Positions 16,030 to 25,052 of a stretch of DNA of 64,000 nt are shown here, in pieces. The position numbers and the translations under genes are program-made. Source of the DNA: Caldovatus sediminis. Lineage in GTDB: Bacteria > Pseudomonadota > Alphaproteobacteria > Acetobacterales > Acetobacteraceae. Location of the stretch: the NCBI RefSeq assembly GCF_014644455.1, contig NZ_BMKS01000013.1, forward strand, positions 1 through 64,000, in the 5' to 3' direction. Under the pieces are notes generated by a model. It was not told the origin of the DNA, did no database searches, and saw only the letters and a list, made by a program, of their open reading frames with translations. Position 1 is the first letter of the stretch. Each line of letters begins with the position of its first letter.

Positions 16030-17088
16030 ATGGCGAGGATCACCCGACGTGGCGTGCTGGCGGCCGCGGCGGCGCTCGGCGGCGGCCGCGCAGGCGGCGC
16101 CGCGGCGCAGGAGCAGCAGCTCCTCCCGCACGAGCGCGAGCTCCACGAGGCGGCGAGGCGCGAGGGCGAGCTCACCTGGTACACGGGCCAGATGCAGGCC
16201 GAGCCCTCGGAGGCGATCGGCCGCGCCTTCACCGAGCGCTTCCCGGGCGTGAAGGTGAACGTGGTGCGCTCCACCTCGCAGGTCGCGTTCCAGCGGCTGT
16301 CGCAGGACGCGCGCGCGGGCGTCGCGCAGTGCGACGTGTTCAGCTCGGTGGACCAGAGCCACCTCACCCTGCTCAAGCGGCAGGAGCGGCTGGCGCAGTA
16401 CAGGCCGCTGAACGCGTCGGGCCTGATCCCGGCGGTGCGCGAGGCGGGCGATCCGGACGGCTACTTCCAGGTCAGCTACCTCGCCATCTACCTGATCGGC
16501 CGCCACCGGCGCGTGACGGAAGCTGAGGCGCCGCGCAGCTGGCGCGATCTCCTCGATCCGCGCTGGCGCGGGCAGATCGCGGTCGGCCACCCCGGCTTCA
16601 GCGGTGCGATCGGTTCGCTCTGCGTCGCGCTGCGGAAGCTCTACGGCTGGGACTACTTCCGGCAGCTCGAGCGCAACCGGCCGCACATCGGCCGCTCGGC
16701 CGGCGATCCGGTGACGCTGCTCAATGCCGGCGAGCGCACGATCGGCATGGGGGTGCCGAGCCCCACCACGCTGCTCAGCATCGCGCGCGGCAATCCGCTG
16801 GCGCTGGTCTATCCGGCCGACGGCACGCTGATGGTGCCGGCGCCGAGCGGCGCGCTGCGCAACGCGCCGCACCCCAATGCCGCGCGGCTGTTCCTCGAGT
16901 TCATCGCCAGCCCGGCGTACTCGCGGGCGACGCGCCCGTTCTTCGCGGAATCGCTGCGGCCCGAGGTGCCGCCGCCGGACGGGGCGCGTCCGCTCGACCA
17001 GGTGCCGCTCCTGATGCCGACCGCCGAGGAGGTGGAACGCGGCATCCCGGAGGTGAAGGAGCTCTGGCGTGACACCTTCGGCGTCTGA
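16030..17088 (+). CDS. ABC transporter substrate-binding protein 2 (tandem paralogue)
   Basis: 352 residues, full-length paralogue of the preceding gene: signal ITRRGVLAAAAALGGG, then EGELTWYTGQMQAEPSEAIG and the same RSTSQVAFQRLSQDARAGVA block, DVFSSVDQSHLT, and the same C-terminal IPEVKELWRDTFGV ending. Ligand-contact segments differ (for example MGVPSPTTLLSIARGNPLAL against ICVPLGTTAYSIARGNPLRV), suggesting related but distinct ligands feeding one permease. Both genes share a nearly identical 128-bp DNA block. Confidence 0.9.
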   Translation: MARITRRGVLAAAAALGGGRAGGAAAQEQQLLPHERELHEAARREGELTWYTGQMQAEPSEAIGRAFTERFPGVKVNVVRSTSQVAFQRLSQDARAGVAQCDVFSSVDQSHLTLLKRQERLAQYRPLNASGLIPAVREAGDPDGYFQVSYLAIYLIGRHRRVTEAEAPRSWRDLLDPRWRGQIAVGHPGFSGAIGSLCVALRKLYGWDYFRQLERNRPHIGRSAGDPVTLLNAGERTIGMGVPSPTTLLSIARGNPLALVYPADGTLMVPAPSGALRNAPHPNAARLFLEFIASPAYSRATRPFFAESLRPEVPPPDGARPLDQVPLLMPTAEEVERGIPEVKELWRDTFGV

Positions 17089-17098
17089 CGGCGCCGCG

Positions 17099-18847
17099 AT
17101 GAGCGGCGACACCGTCACCGTCCTGCCCAGGCCGGCCGCGGCGTCCCGCGCCGGCGGACTGCTCGACCGGCTGCGCAACATCGAGCCGGTGAGCCTGCTC
17201 TGGGCGGCGCTGGCGGCCGCCCTGCTGTTCCTCGTCGCGGCGCCGCTGGTCAAGCTGTTCGTGGCGAGCTTCGAGACGCAGGGGACGGGCGCCTTCACCC
17301 TCTCCAACTACGCGACCGCCTACGGCCGGCAGCGCTACCTCGACGCGCTGGTGAACTCGCTCACGCTCGGGCTGCTCTCGGCGGCGATCTCGGTGGTGCT
17401 GGCGGTGCCGATGGCCTGGGCGGTGTCGCGCACCGACATGCCCGGCAAGGGGCTCACCTGGGCCGCGGTGCTCGGCGCCTTCGTGGTGCCGCCCTACCTC
17501 GCCGCGATCGGCTGGATCCTGCTCGCCGGGCCGAACTCCGGCTTCGTCAACCAGGCCTGGCGCTGGCTCACCGGGGCGGAAGGGGCGCTGGTCAACGTCT
17601 ACAGCTTCACCGGCCTCGCGCTGGTGATCGCCCTGAACTCCTTCCCTCTGGTGTTCATCCTGGTGAAGGCGGCGCTCGACCTGATCTCGTCGGAGATGGA
17701 GGACGCCGCGAACATCATCGGCGCCGGTCCGTGGACGACGATGTGGAAGGTGACGCTGCCGCTCGCCTGGCCCGCGGTCCTCGCCGGCTTCATCCTCGTC
17801 TTCCTCGAGACCATCGCGCTGTTCGGGACGCCCGCCATCATCGGCATCCCGGCGCGGATCAACGTCGTCACGACCCAGCTCTGGCAGTTCTTCGAGTACC
17901 CGGTGCGGGTGGAGGTCGCGGCCGCCTACGCCATGCCGCTGCTGCTCGTCACCGTGGGGCTGATCGCCGTGCAGAAGCTGCTGCTCGGCCGCAAGGGGTT
18001 CGTCTCGCAGACCGGCAAGGGCGGCGAGCGGCGGATGGTGCGGCTGGGGCCGTTCCGCTGGGTGCTGTTCGGCTGGTGCGCGGGGGTCGGCGCGCTGGCG
18101 GTGGTGATGCCGGTGCTGGTGCTGATCCAGGCCTCCTTCGCCAAGGCGTGGGGGAGGGGCCTCGCGCTCGACAACCTCACGCTGCGCAACTACGCGCTGC
18201 TGCTGTTCGAGCACGAGATGGCGCTCACCTCGGTGTGGAACACGATCTGGTTCTCCGCCGCGGCGGCGACGATCGCCGGCGCCATCGCGCTGCTCGTCGC
18301 CTACCTGGTGAACCGGCGGCTGGTGCCGTTCGGCGAGGTGCTGGGCTTCCTCTGCATGGCGCCCTTCGTCATTCCCGGCATCGTCATGGCGATCGGCTTC
18401 TACGCCGCCTACGCCTCGCCGCCGCTCGCGCTGTACGGCACGGCGACGCTGCTGATCCTCGCCTTCACGGCGCGCTTCCTGCCGATCGCCTACGCCAACT
18501 CCCAGGCCGCCGTGCGGGCGGTGCACCCGGAGATGGAGGAGGCGGCGCGCATCCTCGGCGCCGGGCGGCTGCAGTCCATCGCGCGCGTCACCGCGCCGCT
18601 CCTGAAGAAGAGCCTGCTCGGCGGGTGGCTGATCGTGTTCATCCTCGCCTCGCGCGAGCTCTCGGCGGCGGTGTTCCTGGTCGGACCCCGCACGCGGACC
18701 ATGTCCGTGCTGCTCTACGACCTGAGCGAGGCGGGGAATTTCGAGGTGCTCGCGGCCTTCGGCGGCATCCTGCTCGCCATCACCCTGGTGCTCGTCGCGG
18801 TCGGCATGAAGCTGGCCGGGCGCGACTTCATGCTGCGGAGGGAGTGA
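17099..18847 (+). CDS. ABC transporter permease, two fused permease halves
   Basis: 582 residues with about twelve membrane helices in two homologous halves, the FbpB-like architecture. Each half ends in an EAA-type coupling loop: EMEDAANIIGAGPWTTMWKV at about 200 and EMEEAARILGAGRLQSIARV at about 480. I chose ATG at 17099 because it lies after the stop of the preceding gene; an in-frame GTG at 17069 would overlap that gene by 20 bp. It would form the membrane channel for the two receptors upstream, energised by the ATPase downstream. Confidence 0.9.
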   Translation: MSGDTVTVLPRPAAASRAGGLLDRLRNIEPVSLLWAALAAALLFLVAAPLVKLFVASFETQGTGAFTLSNYATAYGRQRYLDALVNSLTLGLLSAAISVVLAVPMAWAVSRTDMPGKGLTWAAVLGAFVVPPYLAAIGWILLAGPNSGFVNQAWRWLTGAEGALVNVYSFTGLALVIALNSFPLVFILVKAALDLISSEMEDAANIIGAGPWTTMWKVTLPLAWPAVLAGFILVFLETIALFGTPAIIGIPARINVVTTQLWQFFEYPVRVEVAAAYAMPLLLVTVGLIAVQKLLLGRKGFVSQTGKGGERRMVRLGPFRWVLFGWCAGVGALAVVMPVLVLIQASFAKAWGRGLALDNLTLRNYALLLFEHEMALTSVWNTIWFSAAAATIAGAIALLVAYLVNRRLVPFGEVLGFLCMAPFVIPGIVMAIGFYAAYASPPLALYGTATLLILAFTARFLPIAYANSQAAVRAVHPEMEEAARILGAGRLQSIARVTAPLLKKSLLGGWLIVFILASRELSAAVFLVGPRTRTMSVLLYDLSEAGNFEVLAAFGGILLAITLVLVAVGMKLAGRDFMLRRE

Positions 18848-18848
18848 C

Positions 18849-19922
18849 ATGTCCCGCCTCGTCCTGCGCGGGCTGACCAAGGCGTTTGGGAAGCTCACCG
18901 TCGTCGATGCCGTGGACCTCGCGCTCGAGGAGGGGGAGTTCGTCTCGCTCCTCGGCCCCTCCGGCTGCGGCAAGACGACCACCCTGCGCATGATCGCCGG
19001 CTTCCTCGAGCCCACCGCCGGCGCCATCGAGATGGACGGGAGGGTGATCTCCTCGCCCGGCTCCGTCATGCCGCCGGAGCGGCGGCGGATGTCCATGATC
19101 TTCCAGAGCTACGCCATCTGGCCGAACATGACGGTCGAGGAGAACGTCGCCTTCGGCCTGAAGCTTCGCAAGCTGCCGTCGGAGGAGGTGCGGCGGCGCA
19201 CCGCGGAGATCCTCGAGGTCGTGCAGATGAGCCACCTCGCCGGCCGCTACCCGGCGGAGCTGTCGGGCGGGCAGCAGCAGCGCGTGGCGCTGGCGCGGGC
19301 GATCGTCGTCAAGCCCTCCGTGCTGCTGCTCGACGAGCCGCTGTCGAACCTCGACGCCAACCTGCGCGAGGAGATGCGCTTCGAGATCCGCCGCCTGCAC
19401 GACGAGTTCCGCATCACCACGGTCTACGTCACCCACGACCAGGCGGAGGCGATGGCGACCTCGGACCGCATCGCGGTGATGAACGCCGGGCGCATCGAGC
19501 AGGTGGACGTGCCGCACCTGCTCTACACGCGGCCGCGCACCCGCTTCGTCGCCGGCTTCATCGGGCGGACCAACCTGCTGGAGGGGCGGCTCGCCGAGGG
19601 CGAGATCGCCCTCGACGGCTTCGCGCTGAAGGTGGCGCAGCTCGCGGACCGCGTACCCGAGGCCGGGAACCGGCCGATCCTGCTCTCGGTGCGGCCGCAG
19701 AGCATGGTGCTGCACCGCACGCCGCCGAGCGCGAACGGGCGGCCGGTGCTGCCGGCGATGGTGGCGGAGCGCGTCTATCTCGGCGAGTCCTGGGACTACG
19801 TCGTGCGGCCGCGCGATTCCGGGCTGCGCCTGCGCGTCGCCGCCCCGCCCCTGCAGGTCCACGAAGTGGGCGACCCGGTCTGGCTGGAGATGGACCCGCG
19901 GCAGATCGCCGTCGTGGACTGA
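18849..19922 (+). CDS. ABC transporter ATP-binding protein (PotA/FbpC-type)
   Basis: 357 residues. Walker A GPSGCGKTT (about 37-45), Q-loop MIFQSYAIWPNMTVEEN, signature LSGGQQQRVALARA, Walker B VLLLDEPLSNLD and the switch His in VYVTHDQAEAMA are all intact. After about residue 240 comes a TOBE regulatory domain (ILLSVRPQSMVLHR). A GGAGGG ribosome-binding site overlaps the end of the permease gene, whose stop lies one base before this ATG, so expression is coupled. It converges on the SprT-like gene with 9 bp between. Confidence 0.94.
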   Translation: MSRLVLRGLTKAFGKLTVVDAVDLALEEGEFVSLLGPSGCGKTTTLRMIAGFLEPTAGAIEMDGRVISSPGSVMPPERRRMSMIFQSYAIWPNMTVEENVAFGLKLRKLPSEEVRRRTAEILEVVQMSHLAGRYPAELSGGQQQRVALARAIVVKPSVLLLDEPLSNLDANLREEMRFEIRRLHDEFRITTVYVTHDQAEAMATSDRIAVMNAGRIEQVDVPHLLYTRPRTRFVAGFIGRTNLLEGRLAEGEIALDGFALKVAQLADRVPEAGNRPILLSVRPQSMVLHRTPPSANGRPVLPAMVAERVYLGESWDYVVRPRDSGLRLRVAAPPLQVHEVGDPVWLEMDPRQIAVVD

Positions 19923-19931
19923 CCGGCGCCG

Positions 19932-20363
19932 TCACAGGAAGGCGGGGCGGGCGTCGCGGTTCCAGGCGATCCCCGCCGCGGCCAGCGTCTCCGCGACGAG
20001 CGTCTCGGGCAGGCGCGCATAGCGGACGAGCAGGCGCGCGTAGAGGCCGACGAAATCGGGGCCGTGGCCGTCGGTTCCGCCTTCCGCCGTGCTCGTCATC
20101 GCATGCGCCAGCTCGTGCAGCAGCACCCAGCTCGGCAGCGCCGCCGGCGCCTCGATGGAGAGGCGCGTGGCGCGCGCCATGGTGGCGCGCGCCTGGCGGG
20201 GCAGGGGGCGCACGCGCGGCGGCCAGCGCAGGCCCTCGCCGGCCCAGACGTGGTCCACCAGGGCCTGCAGCTGCCGGAACGGGACCAGCGAGCGGTCGCG
20301 CGGGGCGACGACCGCGTCCTCCCAGACGTAGAGCCGCCGCGCCGCGGCGTCGCCGCGGCTCAT
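19932..20363 (-). CDS. SprT-like zinc metalloprotease-fold protein
   Basis: 143 residues. The metal-binding helix motif HELAHAMT (about residue 92) with a third His in GGTDGHGPDFVGLYARLL fits the zincin-type HExxH…H of SprT-like proteins. The N-terminus reads RRLYVWEDAVVAPRDRSLVP. The ATG overlaps the stop of the upstream DUF2786 gene (ATGA at 20363-20360), so the two are co-translated. SprT-domain proteins in eukaryotes cut DNA-protein crosslinks; the role of the bacterial short forms is unclear. DUF2786 + SprT pairs also occur in phages. Confidence 0.8.
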   Translation of the reverse strand: MSRGDAAARRLYVWEDAVVAPRDRSLVPFRQLQALVDHVWAGEGLRWPPRVRPLPRQARATMARATRLSIEAPAALPSWVLLHELAHAMTSTAEGGTDGHGPDFVGLYARLLVRYARLPETLVAETLAAAGIAWNRDARPAFL

Positions 20364-21103
20364 CGGCGCCGGCGCGGCAGGGCCGGCATGGCGCCGCCGC
20401 CCTCCACCGGCCGGTCCAGGCCGACGCGGCCGCCGGCCTCGCGCCCGCGGCCATAGGCGGCGCGGTCCTGCACGGTCATGCGCCGGTGCACGGTCGTGAG
20501 GCGGATGCCGAGGCGACGGAAGCCCTCCGACAGGCGCTGCTCCTTCAGCAGCACCAGCGCGGTGCCGGCCGGCGTCGCGGCGCGGGCGGCCTCGGCGGCA
20601 GCCTCGCGCCGCTCCGCCATCGCATCCAGCCGGTCGGCGACGCGCGCGGCGAAGCCGAAGCGGAAGGAGCGCAGCACCGCCTGGGCCGGCCGGCGCCGCG
20701 CCGCGTATTCGGACGACTCGCGGAAGCGGCGCTCCTCGTAGGCCAGGGCGCCGGCGATGACGTGCATCAGGTACTCCGCCATCTGCACGTCGGGCTCCAG
20801 GCCGAAGAGCGCGAACTCGGCGCGCCCCACGGTCCAGCCGCGGCATTCGGTGAAGCGCAGCACCGCCGGGAACAGCCACTTCAGCGCCGCGCGGCGCGGA
20901 TCGGCGAAGACGAGGCTGCGCTGGACGCAGGCCTCCTCGCGCAGCTCCACCTCCGACATGGTGAGGCCGTACACGTCGAGCAGCTCGCCGACCTTCGCCG
21001 CCGCCGCCATCGCCTCGGCCTCGGAGCAGCCGCGCTCCACGGTGCGGGCGGCGAGGGCGCGGATGCGGGCCTTCACCTTCGCAAGCTCGGTCTGCTGGTC
21101 CAC
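20360..21103 (-). CDS. DUF2786 domain protein
   Basis: 247 residues with a GTG start at 21103 behind a GGGGGGAG ribosome-binding site. The N-terminal 45 residues (KVKARIRALAARTVERGCSE then EAMAAAAKVGELLDVYGLTM) match DUF2786, a small helical domain. The remainder has an aromatic/Arg-rich central domain (LRSFRFGFAARVADRLDAMA) and a Gly/Arg-rich tail. Biochemical function is unknown. It overlaps the SprT-like gene by four bases, which implies joint function. Confidence 0.82.
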   Translation of the reverse strand: MDQQTELAKVKARIRALAARTVERGCSEAEAMAAAAKVGELLDVYGLTMSEVELREEACVQRSLVFADPRRAALKWLFPAVLRFTECRGWTVGRAEFALFGLEPDVQMAEYLMHVIAGALAYEERRFRESSEYAARRRPAQAVLRSFRFGFAARVADRLDAMAERREAAAEAARAATPAGTALVLLKEQRLSEGFRRLGIRLTTVHRRMTVQDRAAYGRGREAGGRVGLDRPVEGGGAMPALPRRRR

Positions 21104-21261
21104 CTGCTCCCCCCGATCGGCTCGCGCCGCGCGGCGGCGCGTGGCGGCCGGTATAGCCGGGGCGGGCCGCCGCCGCGACCGGCGCGGGATGACAGCGCCG
21201 TCCCGGCCGCCATAATGGGCGCCACGGAGGCCCCGTTCCGCGGGCCGGGGGAAGGCAGCGC

Positions 21262-22002
21262 ATGAGCCAACGGAACAAGGTCGTCGCCAGCTTCGCGGAG
21301 GCGGTGCGGGACATCCCGGACGGAGCGACCATCGGCTTCGGCGGGTTCGCCATGCCCGGCACGCCGTTCAACCTGATCAGGGCGCTGGCCGAGCAGGGGG
21401 CGAGGAACCTCACGCTCGTCGCCAACACCACGGGCGGCGCGCAGCAGCCCCGCATGCCCGACATCGCCCTGCTGGTCGAGAACGGCCAGGTGCGCAAGGT
21501 GATCTGCGCCTTCACCGCCGCGACCCGCGCCTCGGACGTGCTGCCCTTCACGAAGTACTACGAGGCCGGCGAGGTCGAGGCCGAGCTGGTGCCCCAGGGC
21601 ACGCTCGCCGAGCGGATGCGCGCCGCGGGCGCCGGCATCCCGGCCTTCTACACGCCGACGGCGGTCGGCACCGAGCTTGCCGAGGGGCGCGAGACGCGGG
21701 TGATCAACGGGCGCGAATACCTGCTCGAATACGCGCTGCCGCTCGACTACGCCTTCGTGCGCGCGCACCGCGCCGACGCCTTCGGCAACCTCCGCTACTG
21801 GCGCTCGCAGCGCAACTTCAATCCGGTGATGGCGATGGCGGCGCGCGTCACCATCGCGGAGGTGGACGAGGAGATCCTGCCCGTCGGCGCGATGGACCCG
21901 GACGACGTGCACACGCCCGGCATCTTCGTCCATCGCCTCGTCAAGGTGCCGCCGCCGCCCGAGGGCCTCTGGCCGCAGAAGCGCCAGGAGAGGAATCGCT
22001 GA
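21262..22002 (+). CDS. CoA-transferase subunit A (3-oxoacid / 3-oxoadipate type)
   Basis: 246 residues of the family I CoA-transferase alpha subunit, with the signature GFGGFAMPGTPFNLIRAL near residue 25 and the DAFGNLRYWRSQRNFNPVMA block later. It acts as a heteromer with the next gene, 1 bp downstream, transferring CoA between a carboxylate and an acyl-CoA. The exact substrate (3-oxoadipate, acetoacetate, glutaconate or other) cannot be decided from the sequence. SD GGGGGAAGG. Confidence 0.9.
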   Translation: MSQRNKVVASFAEAVRDIPDGATIGFGGFAMPGTPFNLIRALAEQGARNLTLVANTTGGAQQPRMPDIALLVENGQVRKVICAFTAATRASDVLPFTKYYEAGEVEAELVPQGTLAERMRAAGAGIPAFYTPTAVGTELAEGRETRVINGREYLLEYALPLDYAFVRAHRADAFGNLRYWRSQRNFNPVMAMAARVTIAEVDEEILPVGAMDPDDVHTPGIFVHRLVKVPPPPEGLWPQKRQERNR

Positions 22003-22003
22003 G

Positions 22004-22645
22004 ATGAGCGGGACGAAGGGCTGGAACCGCCAGCAGATGGCCGACCGCATCGCGCGGGAGTTCCAGGACGGCTGGATCGTCAACCTCGGCGTCGGCCTGC
22101 CGACGCTCTGCTCCAACACCGACATCGGCGGGCGCGAGGTGATCTACCACTCCGAGAACGGCGTGATCGGCTACGGCCCGATCGCCGGGCCGGGGGAGGA
22201 GGACCTGAACCTGGTCAACGCCGGCGGCCAGAACGTGACGCTGAAGCCGGGCGCGGCGGTGGTGCACCACGCCGATTCCTTCGCCATCATCCGCGGCGGC
22301 CGCATAGACGCCACCGTGATGGGCGCCTACGAGGTCGCCTGCAACGGCGACTTCGCCAACTGGAAGGTCGCCGGCGCGAAGGGCGGCGGCATCGGCGGGG
22401 CGATGGACCTCGCCGCCTGCGCGCGGCGCGTCTTCATCATCCTCGAGCACACGACGCGCGACGGCAGGCCGCGCCTGGTCGCGCGCTGCGCGCTGCCGGT
22501 GACGGCGCGCGGCGTGGTGACGCTGGCGGCGACCAATCTCGGCCTGTTCGAGCCGGCGGGCGAGGCGTTCCGCGTGCGCGACCTGGCGCCCGGCGTGACG
22601 CTGGAGGAGGTGCGCGCCGCCACGGGCTGCCCGGTGCTCGCCTGA
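22004..22645 (+). CDS. CoA-transferase subunit B (catalytic)
   Basis: 213 residues. The family I active-site motif is visible as YHSENGVIGYGP, where the Glu forms the glutamyl-CoA thioester intermediate. The VNLGVGLPTL block and the VHHADSFAIIRGGRIDATVM block follow the SCOT/PcaJ beta-subunit pattern. It is separated by a single base from subunit A, and AGGAGAGG within the end of that gene serves as ribosome-binding site. Confidence 0.92.
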   Translation: MSGTKGWNRQQMADRIAREFQDGWIVNLGVGLPTLCSNTDIGGREVIYHSENGVIGYGPIAGPGEEDLNLVNAGGQNVTLKPGAAVVHHADSFAIIRGGRIDATVMGAYEVACNGDFANWKVAGAKGGGIGGAMDLAACARRVFIILEHTTRDGRPRLVARCALPVTARGVVTLAATNLGLFEPAGEAFRVRDLAPGVTLEEVRAATGCPVLA

Positions 22646-22679
22646 GGGCGGGCACCGGCGCGGGCGGCGGCGCGCGTCC

Positions 22680-23063
22680 TCAGACGCCGCGCTCCAGCAG
22701 CTCGATCGAGACGTTCTGCGGGCCGCGCAGGAAGGCGATGCGGATGCCGGGGCGCGGGCTCATGGGCTCCAGGGTGAATTCCGCGCCCTTGGCCTTCAGC
22801 TCGGCCACCACCGCATCGAGGCCGGTCACGCGCAGGCCGAAATGCTCCAGCCCCTGGTAGGGCGCGGAGGGCGGGTCGGCGGTGCTGCCGTCCGCCACGG
22901 GGGCGAGGAAGATCTTCTGCCCGCCGAGCTCCAGGTCCACCCGCGGCTGGCCCTGCTGCGTCGAGCGCAGGACCTTCGCGCCGAACATGCGCTCGTACCA
23001 CCGCGCCGTCGCCTCGACGTCCGGGGTGCGCAGGTGGATGTGGTCGAAGGCGAACTCGGTCAT
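22680..23063 (-). CDS. VOC-superfamily (glyoxalase/dioxygenase-like) protein
   Basis: 127 residues: DHIHLRTPDVEATARWYERM with the metal-ligand His near residue 8, VDLELGGQKIFLAP in the middle, and GLEHFGLRVTGLDAVVAELK opening the second beta-alpha-beta half. This is a single VOC module, likely a dimer. Members include methylmalonyl-CoA epimerase, glyoxalase I and extradiol dioxygenases. I cannot choose among them, though an epimerase-like role would fit the CoA-rich surroundings. AGGAGGAG precedes the ATG. Confidence 0.82.
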   Translation of the reverse strand: MTEFAFDHIHLRTPDVEATARWYERMFGAKVLRSTQQGQPRVDLELGGQKIFLAPVADGSTADPPSAPYQGLEHFGLRVTGLDAVVAELKAKGAEFTLEPMSPRPGIRIAFLRGPQNVSIELLERGV

Positions 23064-23191
23064 GCGCGGCTCCTCCTCTGGCGCGGGCGTCGGCGGAACG
23101 CTACGGCGCGGCGCCGGGGGGCGCCAGGGGGCGGCCTTGGCCGCGGCCCTGCGCCGGCTAGACTGGAGACCCGCACGGGAGGACCGATCCG

Positions 23192-24058
23192 ATGACGCAG
23201 CCGCCGCTCGCCGTCACCGTCGTCGCGCAGGGCGCCATGGGCGCCGGCGTGGGCAGGCGCCTCGCCCGCAACGGCGTCGAGGTGCGCACCTCGCTCGCCG
23301 GCCGCAGCCGCGCCAGCGCCGAGCGCGCCGCCGCCGCGGGCATGCGCGACGTGGAGGACGCCGCGCTCGTCGCCGTGCCGATCGTGCTCTCCATCGTGCC
23401 GCCCTCGGAGGCGGTCGCGACCGTCGAGCGCTTCGCCGCGATCTGCCGCCGGACCGGCGCGCGCCCGCTCTACGCCGATCTCAACGCCGTCAGCCCGGAG
23501 ACCGCGGCGCGCGTCGCCGGGATCGCCGAAGCGGCCGGCATGGCCTTCGCCGACGGCGGCATCATCGGCGGGCCGCCGCGGGAGGACGGCTACAATCCCG
23601 CGATCTACGTCTCCGGGGCCGAGGCGCCGCGCCTCGCCGTGCTGCGCGAGCGCGGCGGGCTCGACATCCGGCTCATCGAGGGGCCGGTGGGCGCGGCGTC
23701 GGCGCTCAAGATGTCCTATGCCGGCATCACCAAGGGGCTGACCGCGCTCGCCTCGACGATGATGCTCGCCGCCACGCGCGCCGGCGCGGCGGAGGCGCTG
23801 CACGCGGAGCTGTCGCAGAGCCAGCCGCAGCTCCTCGCCTGGTTCGGGCGCATGGTGCCGAGCATGTACGCGAAGGCCTACCGCTGGGCGGGCGAGATGG
23901 AGGAGATCGCGGACTTCATCGGCCGCGACCGCGCCGAGAGCGCGATCTACGACGGCGCGGCGCGGCTCTACGAGCGCCTCGCCGCCGACGAGGCCGGCGA
24001 GCGGCGCGAGATCGCCGCCCTGGAGGCCTTCCTGCAGCGCGGCGCGAAGCCCGGCTGA
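23192..24058 (+). CDS. NAD(P)-dependent oxidoreductase with DUF1932 C-terminal domain
   Basis: 288 residues. An N-terminal 6-phosphogluconate-dehydrogenase-like Rossmann domain has a slightly unusual nucleotide loop, VVAQGAMGAGVGRRLARNG, and the SIVPPSEAVATVERFA segment. The C-terminal domain contains the conserved Lys in GAASALKMSYAGITKGLTAL, the DUF1932 hallmark that aligns with the catalytic Lys of beta-hydroxyacid dehydrogenases. It probably oxidises a beta-hydroxyacid. The gene converges on a Bug gene with 10 bp between. GGGAGG lies 9 bases upstream of the ATG. Confidence 0.85.
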   Translation: MTQPPLAVTVVAQGAMGAGVGRRLARNGVEVRTSLAGRSRASAERAAAAGMRDVEDAALVAVPIVLSIVPPSEAVATVERFAAICRRTGARPLYADLNAVSPETAARVAGIAEAAGMAFADGGIIGGPPREDGYNPAIYVSGAEAPRLAVLRERGGLDIRLIEGPVGAASALKMSYAGITKGLTALASTMMLAATRAGAAEALHAELSQSQPQLLAWFGRMVPSMYAKAYRWAGEMEEIADFIGRDRAESAIYDGAARLYERLAADEAGERREIAALEAFLQRGAKPG

Positions 24059-24068
24059 GCGCGCCCGC

Positions 24069-25052
24069 TCAGCCTGGCCGGACGCCGGCGCGGCGGATCA
24101 CCTCGCCGAAGACCTCGTATTCGCGCCGCCAGCGGGCGCGCAGCGCGTCGCCCGCCTCGAACTTCGGCGTGAGGCCGATGCGCACCATCGCCTGAGCGGT
24201 CTCGGGATCGGCGCAGATCGCCTCGATCTCGCGCACCAGCCTGGCGACGATCGGGTCGGGCAGTCCGGCGGGGCCGCACAGGCCGAACCACGACACTGCG
24301 CCGCCGCGGTTGTAGCCGTACTCGCGCAGCGTCGGCACGTCCGGAAGCTCCGGGCTGCGCTGCTCGCCCACCACGGCGAGGCCGATCAGCTGCCCGTTGC
24401 GCACCGGCTCGGTCGCGATGGTGTCGAAGATCAGCTCGACCCGCCCGGCGAGCAGGTCCACCAGCGCCGGCGAGGAGCCTCGGTAGGGCACGTGCTCGAT
24501 GTCGATGCCGGCCTCGAGCTTGAAGATCTCGCCGAACAGGTGGGTGATGGTCCCGTTGCCCGAGGAGCCGAAGCGCAGCTTGCCGGGATTGGCCTTGGCG
24601 TAGGCGATCAGGCCGGGGATGTCGCGGAACGGCACTGCGGGATGCGCCGCGACGACGCTGTTCGACTGGCAGGTCATCGCGATCGGCGTGAAGCTGCGGA
24701 AGGGGTCGTAGGGCACGTTGATCAGGTGCGGCGCGATCAGCACCGCGCCGGTGGAGTGGGCCAGCAGCGTGTAGCCGTCCGGGGCGGCGCGCGCGACGAT
24801 CCCGGCGCCGAGGGTGGAACCGCCGCCGGGGCGGTTCTCCACCACGAAGGACTGGCCGAGCCGGTCGGAGAGCCCCTTGGCGATGACGCGGCCCGCCGTG
24901 TCGGCCGCGCCGCCCGGCGTGAAGGGCACGACGATGGTGACCGTTCGGCTCGGATACTCCGCTTGCTGGGCGCGCGCCTCCCCCGCGACGAGGCCGGCGC
25001 CGGCCAGCGCGGCCAGGCCCCGGCGGGTGAGCGGCGTGTGGCGTGTCGGCAT
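24069..25052 (-). CDS. Bug-family solute receptor
   Basis: 327 residues. Signal segment LTRRGLAALAGAGLVAGEARA, then YPSRTVTIVVPFTPGGAADT, GQSFVVENRPGGGST, KLRFGSSGNGTITHLFGEIF, VPYRGSSPALVDLLAGRVEL and a C-terminal YEVFGEVIRRAGVRPG, all typical Bug blocks. It lies 163 bp downstream of an AbgB-like amidohydrolase on the same strand, suggesting uptake of an amide or amino-acid conjugate that the hydrolase would cleave. No TctA/TctB genes accompany it. Confidence 0.93.
   Translation of the reverse strand: MPTRHTPLTRRGLAALAGAGLVAGEARAQQAEYPSRTVTIVVPFTPGGAADTAGRVIAKGLSDRLGQSFVVENRPGGGSTLGAGIVARAAPDGYTLLAHSTGAVLIAPHLINVPYDPFRSFTPIAMTCQSNSVVAAHPAVPFRDIPGLIAYAKANPGKLRFGSSGNGTITHLFGEIFKLEAGIDIEHVPYRGSSPALVDLLAGRVELIFDTIATEPVRNGQLIGLAVVGEQRSPELPDVPTLREYGYNRGGAVSWFGLCGPAGLPDPIVARLVREIEAICADPETAQAMVRIGLTPKFEAGDALRARWRREYEVFGEVIRRAGVRPG

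Noticed and set aside
14946-19922. A ferric iron importer of the FbpABC type
   Set aside because: The fused permease and ATPase fit FbpBC, but the receptors lack a recognisable Tyr pair for iron, and there are two of them; the same architecture carries thiamine, phosphonates and other ligands, so I left the substrate open.
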